NCBI RefSeq assembly: GCF_000821245.2
Contig: NZ_LN611425.1
Coordinates: 157,178 to 197,004 of the forward strand
Direction: 5' to 3'
Source: Virgibacillus senegalensis
GTDB lineage: Bacteria; Bacillota; Bacilli; Bacillales; Amphibacillaceae
DNA: 39,827 bases
Numbering within the stretch: the first letter of the stretch is position 1; each line of letters opens with the position of its first letter. This document shows positions 34,663-39,827 of the stretch, in pieces. Under the pieces are notes generated by a model. It searched no databases, was not told where the DNA came from, and saw nothing but the letters and a program-made list of their open reading frames with translations. The position numbers were made by a program, and so were the translations under genes.

Positions 34663-35781
34663 TTGGCAGAAGATGGTCAATCCGTGTTTACGTTCGATTT
34701 GAATGAGTCTGTCTGGTTTAAAAAAGGACAGGAAGTTGATGAAATGATGGGAATTTCCCTGGATCCAGAGATTTCTATTCAAGATTTGGGTGATTTTGTA
34801 TCGATCAGGGGAGTTATCGAGTTAAAAGGAGAGTATTTCCAAGTGAAAAGCCAGAGAGTCTCCGATGACGATGAGGCGGGCTTTTTCGAAGAGGATCCAT
34901 CCCACCGGCTGGTTGATCAAATAGAAACATATGATGATGGGGTCAATGAGTTCTTTCATCACTTTCCTGTTGAAGTATCCATACCTAAATACCGAATCAG
35001 TTCGTTGGATGATGTGATGGTCGGAATCGAGTCATTTGACTATGAATTGCCTGCATCGAACCAGTTGAAATTAAATGCTTCCTTGGCGATCCACGGAGTT
35101 TCGGAACAGAGGCAAGAGAGTAAGCATGATGAAGCGGATGCAGAACTATCCCTTGTGGAAGAAAAGGAAGAAGATATGGAAGAACTGCCGGAAGAAGAGG
35201 AGCAGCCTGTAGCTGAAGAAAACGCTCGTGACACTCCCGTTCTTGAAGAAGATGATGAATCGGCATCGGAATCAGTGCAGGAATTATTCCGGTTTGATGT
35301 GAAAGAAAAAGCAGAGAAGACTGAGGAAAAAACGGAACAGCAGCAAAACGAGGTTGATAGCGGTACAACACCAGATGCTAAGGAACAGGAAAAAGACAGG
35401 TGGAAACAGAAAACGCAATCGTTGGCGGAATTTTTTGGGAAAGTAGAAGAGGTAGAAGAATCCGCCGAGTCGAGCAATTCATCTTATGAAAGCTATGAGG
35501 AAGAATCCAGTGAAGTATTGGAGGAAATTGTGGAGTCGATTGACGAATCTTCGGACGGCAGAGACGAAAAAAGTCCAGATACCCGTTACTTGTTGAATAT
35601 GTTCGATAATAAAGAAGAGAAGTATACCCGCCTGAAGATGTGCATCGTACAGGAGAGTGATACGCTTGCTTCCTTAGCAGAGAAGTACAAGATTTCGCCC
35701 CTCCATATTTCTAAGTCGAATCGGTTAGGAGACGAGGACATAAAAGAAGGGCAAATTCTTTACATCCCCGTCAAGAAGTAA
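34663..35781 (+). CDS. spoVID: Spore coat morphogenetic protein SpoVID
   Basis: SpoVID drives encasement of the spore by the coat, working with SpoIVA and SafA. The N-terminal region of about 145 residues is the conserved SpoVID domain (FTFDLNESVWFKKGQEV, GVIELKGEYF, FPVEVSIPKYRI). A long very acidic, low-complexity middle follows (about 150-310, rich in E, D and S), then a C-terminal LysM domain starting at residue 326 (CIVQESDTLASLAEKYKIS, ending ILYIPVKK). The protein has 372 residues, much shorter than the roughly 575 of B. subtilis; the difference lies in the middle. It starts with TTG six bases after AAGGGAGGAG. Confidence 0.92.
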   Translation: MAEDGQSVFTFDLNESVWFKKGQEVDEMMGISLDPEISIQDLGDFVSIRGVIELKGEYFQVKSQRVSDDDEAGFFEEDPSHRLVDQIETYDDGVNEFFHHFPVEVSIPKYRISSLDDVMVGIESFDYELPASNQLKLNASLAIHGVSEQRQESKHDEADAELSLVEEKEEDMEELPEEEEQPVAEENARDTPVLEEDDESASESVQELFRFDVKEKAEKTEEKTEQQQNEVDSGTTPDAKEQEKDRWKQKTQSLAEFFGKVEEVEESAESSNSSYESYEEESSEVLEEIVESIDESSDGRDEKSPDTRYLLNMFDNKEEKYTRLKMCIVQESDTLASLAEKYKISPLHISKSNRLGDEDIKEGQILYIPVKK

Positions 35782-35794
35782 AATCATTCAGCAA

Positions 35795-35829
35795 AAATCC
35801 CTTGCCATCTAAGTGCTGTCAAGGGATTT
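35795..35829 (+). terminator. Hairpin after spoVID (AATCCCTTG type)
   Basis: AAATCCCTTG (35795-35804) pairs perfectly with CAAGGGATTT (35820-35829). The T-rich 3' arm is short (TTTCTTAC). Its core is shared with the hairpins after clpX and trxA. Confidence 0.6.
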
Positions 35830-35918
35830 CTTACGCGCGCAAAACTTAGAACACCAATTATCAGAAGGTGGAGAACCTCGCCCATGTGGAGAGGTTTTCA
35901 GGTTTTTAGGAGGGAGTC

Positions 35919-36947
35919 ATGTTGGAGGATAGGATAAAAATCGTTTTACAGGAGTACCAAATCGGACCAGCAGAAATTGTGCCGATTACAAGCCGTCTGT
36001 ATAAAATTCATACCTATCATTATACATTTGCCCTAAAACGGTCGCGATTACTGCCAGAGCCGGAAGCCCTCGCCAATTGGGAAAATGTCTATCGCCAGGC
36101 GAATATACACAGACTTGACTCTATTGTTCCTGTTTATTTGACAGAAAAAGGGCAAATTAATGTCCGGTACGAAAATGAAATTTATTATTTGACACCCTGG
36201 CAGGAAAAACTGGAAAGAGACGAGCCAGTCCATGTATTGGAAGGATTCTTCAGGGAACTTGCAAATATTCACGCAGTGACTATGGAAGAGTATGAACTAA
36301 ATCAGGAGCTGGCACAGGATACAGTGGCAAACGAGTTAAGACAACTGGAATCCCGACAGGCAGATTTGCTGGAACAGGTGGAACGATTTGAAGCGCGCCG
36401 TTACATGTCACCGTTTGAGCTGCAGGTTTGTACCCATTACCGGGATGTCGAATTTGCTTTTTCGAAGACCGTTTCCTGGTTAGAAGCCTATAAGGAAGAC
36501 TTGCAGAGAGAGCGTATCAGCAGAACGTGCCTGTGCCACGGCAATTTGCGCTTATCTCATTTACTGACGAAACAAGAGCAAGCCAAATTTATCAATTGGG
36601 AAAATGCTTACACAGGTAGTCCTGTACAAGATTTATCTGTTTATTTCCATCATGAATGGCAATATCATGATAACGTTTTTCAGCAAATCCTGCAGTCATT
36701 TCCTCAATATGAAAAGCAGAACAGGTTGCTCCAAAGTGAAAAGTCACTCCTGGCTGTTTTGACGATAAATCCTTCTACTTATCTGGAAACCGTTCAGAAT
36801 TATCAACGGTATCCGGACAGGCCGCTTCCTTTTCAAATTAGAGATTTGGAACGGGCTTATCGCCGGCTGTATCACGGCCTGAAGTTCCAGGAAGTGCTTG
36901 AAACCCAGCGGCAAAAATATTTGGAAGAGCTGGAGGAAGAAGATTAG
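35919..36947 (+). CDS. ysxE: YsxE, CotS-type kinase-like spore coat protein
   Basis: This 342-residue protein with an aminoglycoside phosphotransferase/CotS-like fold is a spore coat protein in B. subtilis, where it lies next to spoVID. The region corresponding to the catalytic loop reads CLCHGNLRLSHLL (about residues 205-217): the Asp of the usual HGD motif is Asn here. The later metal site is FINWENAYTGSPVQDLSVYF. Loss of the catalytic Asp suggests a pseudokinase, with a structural role more likely than phosphotransfer. Start ATG follows TTAGGAGGG. A small hairpin (35874-35896) stands before it. Its last four bases overlap the convergent small gene. Confidence 0.88.
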   Translation: MLEDRIKIVLQEYQIGPAEIVPITSRLYKIHTYHYTFALKRSRLLPEPEALANWENVYRQANIHRLDSIVPVYLTEKGQINVRYENEIYYLTPWQEKLERDEPVHVLEGFFRELANIHAVTMEEYELNQELAQDTVANELRQLESRQADLLEQVERFEARRYMSPFELQVCTHYRDVEFAFSKTVSWLEAYKEDLQRERISRTCLCHGNLRLSHLLTKQEQAKFINWENAYTGSPVQDLSVYFHHEWQYHDNVFQQILQSFPQYEKQNRLLQSEKSLLAVLTINPSTYLETVQNYQRYPDRPLPFQIRDLERAYRRLYHGLKFQEVLETQRQKYLEELEEED

Positions 36948-37138
36948 ATCCATTCCATATAAAATGCGATGAAGATGCCGACAAACAAACCGAGTAGGAA
37001 GACATCCATCGTGGTGGGAAAAAATAATGTCCTGATCAGTTGGAAAATCATGATTGGCAGGGTAGCCTTTTCGAAAACGACAAGCCAATATCTGCACCAT
37101 GGAGGAAGCTTGTATCGGTAATAGCGAGCCAATTGCAT
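36944..37138 (-). CDS. Small membrane protein, unknown function
   Basis: A protein of 64 residues with a basic aromatic N-terminus (MQLARYYRYKLPPWCR) and two hydrophobic segments (about 18-38 and 43-62). I believe similar small proteins exist near valS in related Bacillaceae but cannot name a family. AAAGGGGTGA abuts the ATG; a TTG six bases downstream (37132) has better spacing (about nine) and could be the true start. Its 3' end overlaps ysxE by four bases in convergent orientation with no terminator between. A candidate mother-cell promoter lies upstream. Confidence 0.6.
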   Translation of the reverse strand: MQLARYYRYKLPPWCRYWLVVFEKATLPIMIFQLIRTLFFPTTMDVFLLGLFVGIFIAFYMEWI

Positions 37139-37164
37139 TCACCCCTTTAATTAGCCTTTTGGTG

Positions 37165-37193
37165 TATCTTATGAACAAGAGGAGCGAATCGGT
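37165..37193 (-). promoter_or_regulatory. Candidate SigK-type promoter of the small membrane gene
   Basis: On the minus strand ACC (37193-37191) and CATAAGATA (37173-37165) are 17 bases apart, resembling the SigK boxes. Transcription would start about 20 bases before the ATG. The consensus is short, so this is tentative. Confidence 0.3.
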
Positions 37194-37263
37194 ACTAAAA
37201 GTATCAGAAAACCGGTGCAAACGCCCATTTTATTGGAAGGAAAGGTTTGTTTTTATCTTTTTG

Positions 37264-37293
37264 TTGACTTAACAGACGCAATTTGGATAAAAT
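37264..37293 (+). promoter_or_regulatory. Promoter of the valS T-box transcript
   Basis: TTGACT (37264-37269) and TAAAAT (37288-37293) are separated by 18 bases. The transcript start near 37300 is just ahead of T-box stem I. Confidence 0.65.
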
Positions 37294-37299
37294 AATGAA

Positions 37300-37563
37300 T
37301 AGAAATCGAAAAACCGTAAATGCCGTGATCGGGAAGAGTACAGAGCAAACGCCTCTAGAGAGGATAACCATTAGCTGAGAGGTTATCCAGGATGGTTGCT
37401 TTGGAAGGTCGCCCGGGATGCAGCTTCTTTGAAACCGAGTAGAGGAAGCCGGCTGTCAGCCGTTATAACATTAGAGTGTACAGACAAGATACGTCTGTAA
37501 ACAAAGGTGGTACCACGGAAATACAGCCCTTTTCGTCCTTTAGGATGAGAAGGGCTTTTGTGT
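37300..37563 (+). ncRNA. T-box leader of valS
   Basis: This tRNA-sensing riboswitch lets valS be transcribed when uncharged tRNA-Val accumulates. The T-box sequence AAAGGTGGTACCACGG is at 37503-37518. Stem I is bounded by AGAGTACAG with AGCAA on the 5' side and TTGCT on the 3' side; the internal loop on the 3' strand reads TTGGAAGGTCGC, which puts a GTC valine codon (37408-37410) in place as specifier. The terminator AGCCCTT/AAGGGCT with a T-run occupies 37525-37559, and the T-box region can form the alternative antiterminator. The element class is certain; the exact specifier is inferred. Confidence 0.95.
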
Positions 37564-37652
37564 TTCTATCGGGATTCCCAACAGGTTTTTTCGCCTGGGT
37601 ACCGTCTTTCACAAAAGGCTTACGGCAAATATGGAAGCAGGAGGTTAATGAC

Positions 37653-39827
37653 ATGGACGAAAATAAACAAGAGATTTCGCTGCCGCCAAAATATGATCCC
37701 CAATCTGTTGAAAGCGACCGTTATCGGTTTTGGGTGGAAGGAAAGTATTTTGAAGCGGACGGAGATGAGAAGAAAACACCTTATACCATCGTGATCCCGC
37801 CACCGAATGTTACAGGTAAGCTGCATATCGGTCATGCCTGGGATACCACATTACAGGATTTGATCACAAGAATGAAGCGGATGCAGGGCTATGATGTTCT
37901 CTGGCTCCCGGGAATGGATCATGCCGGTATTGCTACTCAAGCGAAAATCGAAGCAAAACTTAAAGAAGAAGGACAAAATCGTTATGATTTAGGCAGAGAA
38001 AAATTCCTTGAGAAATCCTGGGAGTGGAAAGAGGAATATGCTTCGTTTATCCGCCGTCAATGGGCAAAGCTTGGATTGGGTCTGGATTACTCCCGTGAAC
38101 GATTCACCCTGGATGAGGGATTGTCGGAAGCGGTCAAAGAAGTCTTCGTTACGTTGTATAACAAAGGACTGATTTATCGCGGTGAGTATATCATTAACTG
38201 GGATCCAACGACGAAAACAGCGCTGTCCGATATTGAAGTAATTCATGAGGAAATTCAGGGACACTTTTACCACATGAAATATCCATTGAAGGATGGCAGT
38301 GGACATATCGAGATAGCGACAACCAGGCCTGAAACGATGCTCGGTGATACGGCTGTTGCTGTCCACCCGAAAGATGAGCGGTATCAGCACTTAATCGGCA
38401 AAAAGGTTGTCCTGCCGATAGTAGAGCGTGAAATTGAAATTGTCGCCGATGATTATGTCGATATGGAATTTGGATCCGGTGCAGTAAAAATCACCCCTGC
38501 CCACGATCCGAATGACTTTGAAATCGGAAACCGCCATAATCTGGAACGAATTTTAGTCATGAATGAAGACGGAACGATGAACGAAAACGCCGGAAGTTAT
38601 CAGGGGATGGACCGGTTTGAATGCAGAAAACAATTGGTTGAGGACCTGCAGGAACAGGGAGTCCTGTTCAAAATAGAAGAACATATGCATTCTGTCGGCC
38701 ATTCAGAGCGTAGTGGCGCTGTAGTAGAGCCTTATTTGTCGACACAATGGTTTGTTAAAATGCAGCCGTTGGCAGATGCTGCAGTCGAAATGCAATCCGA
38801 CCGGGATGAAAAAGTCAACTTCGTTCCTGAACGTTTTGAACGAACCTATCTGAATTGGATGGAAAATATCCGCGATTGGTGTATTTCTCGTCAGCTATGG
38901 TGGGGACATCGGATACCGGCCTGGTATCATAAGGAAACGGGAGAAGTATATGTAGGAAAGCAGGCACCCGAAGACAGCGAAAATTGGGAGCAGGATGAGG
39001 ATGTTCTTGATACTTGGTTCTCTTCTGCGTTATGGCCGTTTTCCACTTTGAACTGGCCAGACGCAGATGCCGAGGATTTCAAGCGTTATTTCCCGACTGA
39101 TGCGCTGGTTACCGGCTATGATATTATCTTTTTCTGGGTTTCCAGAATGATCTTCCAATCGAAACAGTTCACCGGAGAACGCCCGTTTAAAGATGTCCTG
39201 ATCCACGGATTAGTCCGTGCTGCTGATGGCAAAAAAATGAGTAAGTCACTTGGCAACGGTGTCGATCCGATGGATGTCATCGATAAGTATGGGGCTGACT
39301 CCTTACGTTATTTCCTGCTTACTGGCACCACCCCTGGCCAGGATTTACGTTTCCAATGGGAGAAAGTGGAGTCCACCTGGAATTTTGCCAATAAGATTTG
39401 GAATGCTTCCCGATTTGCTTTGATGAACATGGGCGATATGAAGTACGACCAAATCGACTTGGACGGGGAAAAATCAGTGGCAGATGAATGGATTTTGACC
39501 CGGTTGAACGAAACGATTGAGCAAGTGACCAAGAACGCCGATAAATATGAATTTGGCGAAGCAGGGCGTCAGCTTTACAATTTTATTTGGGATGAGCTTT
39601 GTGATTGGTATATCGAAATGGCGAAGCTGCCATTGTATGGAGAAGATGAAAAAGCCAAACACACGACAAGATCTGTCCTGGCTTATGTACTGGATCAAAC
39701 AATGAGAATGCTGCATCCGTTTATGCCTTTCATTACAGAGGAAATTTGGCAGCATTTGCCTCATGAAGGAGAATCGATCACCAGAGCGGCATGGCCAGCT
39801 GCTAGAAGTGAACTTCATAATCAAGAA
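37653..39827 (+). CDS. valS: Valyl-tRNA synthetase, 3' end missing
   Basis: ValS charges tRNA-Val. The frame runs from the ATG, eight bases after AGGAGG, to the window end with 725 codons and no stop; the full protein is about 880 residues, so the C-terminal part is outside. The class I signature HIGH is in [16 protein letters not shown] (about residues 48-63), the editing domain includes [17 protein letters not shown] and [14 protein letters not shown], and the KMSKS loop is in [14 protein letters not shown] (about 528-541). The tRNA-binding helical domain begins but is cut. The T-box leader upstream confirms amino-acid specificity. Confidence 0.98.
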   Translation, partial: MDENKQEISLPPKYDPQSVESDRYRFWVEGKYFEADGDEKKTPYTIVIPPPNVTGKLHIGHAWDTTLQDLITRMKRMQGYDVLWLPGMDHAGIATQAKIEAKLKEEGQNRYDLGREKFLEKSWEWKEEYASFIRRQWAKLGLGLDYSRERFTLDEGLSEAVKEVFVTLYNKGLIYRGEYIINWDPTTKTALSDIEVIHEEIQGHFYHMKYPLKDGSGHIEIATTRPETMLGDTAVAVHPKDERYQHLIGKKVVLPIVEREIEIVADDYVDMEFGSGAVKITPAHDPNDFEIGNRHNLERILVMNEDGTMNENAGSYQGMDRFECRKQLVEDLQEQGVLFKIEEHMHSVGHSERSGAVVEPYLSTQWFVKMQPLADAAVEMQSDRDEKVNFVPERFERTYLNWMENIRDWCISRQLWWGHRIPAWYHKETGEVYVGKQAPEDSENWEQDEDVLDTWFSSALWPFSTLNWPDADAEDFKRYFPTDALVTGYDIIFFWVSRMIFQSKQFTGERPFKDVLIHGLVRAADGKKMSKSLGNGVDPMDVIDKYGADSLRYFLLTGTTPGQDLRFQWEKVESTWNFANKIWNASRFALMNMGDMKYDQIDLDGEKSVADEWILTRLNETIEQVTKNADKYEFGEAGRQLYNFIWDELCDWYIEMAKLPLYGEDEKAKHTTRSVLAYVLDQTMRMLHPFMPFITEEIWQHLPHEGESITRAAWPAARSELHNQE

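Noticed and set aside
1-39827. Phage, integrase, defence or secondary-metabolite clusters
   Set aside because: Every sizeable gene belongs to a housekeeping or sporulation family with conserved order; no marker of such systems was seen.

Overview
The window is an ordinary, densely packed stretch of chromosome from an endospore-forming member of the Bacillaceae. Most genes run on the + strand. The evidence for the host is the near-complete match in gene order to the Bacillus subtilis lcfA-valS region, the sporulation genes gerE, gerM, spoVID and ysxE, a valS T-box leader, SigA-type promoters, strong AGGAGG ribosome binding sites and frequent GTG/TTG starts. The genus cannot be fixed from the sequence alone. 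A relative of Virgibacillus, Oceanobacillus or Halobacillus is a reasonable guess.

Layout. (1) 1-4982: fatty-acid degradation, lcfA (5' end outside the window), fadR, fadB, etfB, etfA, with a FadR operator just upstream of fadR. (2) 5.1-8.0 kb: thioredoxin, UvrC and the convergent yslB. (3) 8.1-11.5 kb: succinate dehydrogenase sdhCAB. (4) 11.6-14.1 kb: thioesterase ysmA, the sporulation regulator gerE, and a cation/proton antiporter that is absent from this place in B. subtilis. (5) 14.1-18.9 kb: ysmB-racE, gerM, and rph-ysnA-ysnB. (6) 18.9-19.7 kb: a structured segment after ysnB, a tRNA-Gly/tRNA-Arg pair with a consensus promoter and terminator, then an unexplained non-coding stretch that may be a decayed or miniature mobile element. 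(7) 19.7-27.1 kb: ysoA, tig, clpX, lonA, ysxC (protein folding, proteolysis and ribosome assembly); lonB is missing from its B. subtilis position. (8) 27.2-27.7 kb: a minus-strand membrane protein with a PerR-like box upstream. (9) 28-34.3 kb: hemAXCDBL, which encodes the steps from glutamyl-tRNA to uroporphyrinogen III. (10) 34.3-37.2 kb: a cluster of REP-like palindromes, then spoVID, ysxE and a small minus-strand membrane protein. (11) 37.26 kb to the end: the T-box leader and valS, truncated at its 3' end.

The genes form known functional units. FadD, FadB and EtfAB feed electrons and acetyl-CoA into respiration, and Sdh links the TCA cycle to the menaquinone pool. HemA to HemL supply heme, which SdhC needs. 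GerE, GerM, SpoVID and YsxE belong to the mother-cell sporulation programme.

I found no phage, intact transposase, CRISPR array, toxin-antitoxin pair or defence system, and no convincing new multi-gene system. The items most worth a second look are non-coding: the four inverted and direct copies of a 13-bp palindrome before spoVID, the 19.3-19.6 kb element with short terminal inverted repeats, a hairpin family that recurs after trxA, clpX and spoVID, and the PerR-like box. All identifications come from reading the sequence and from memory of the families. No database search was run.
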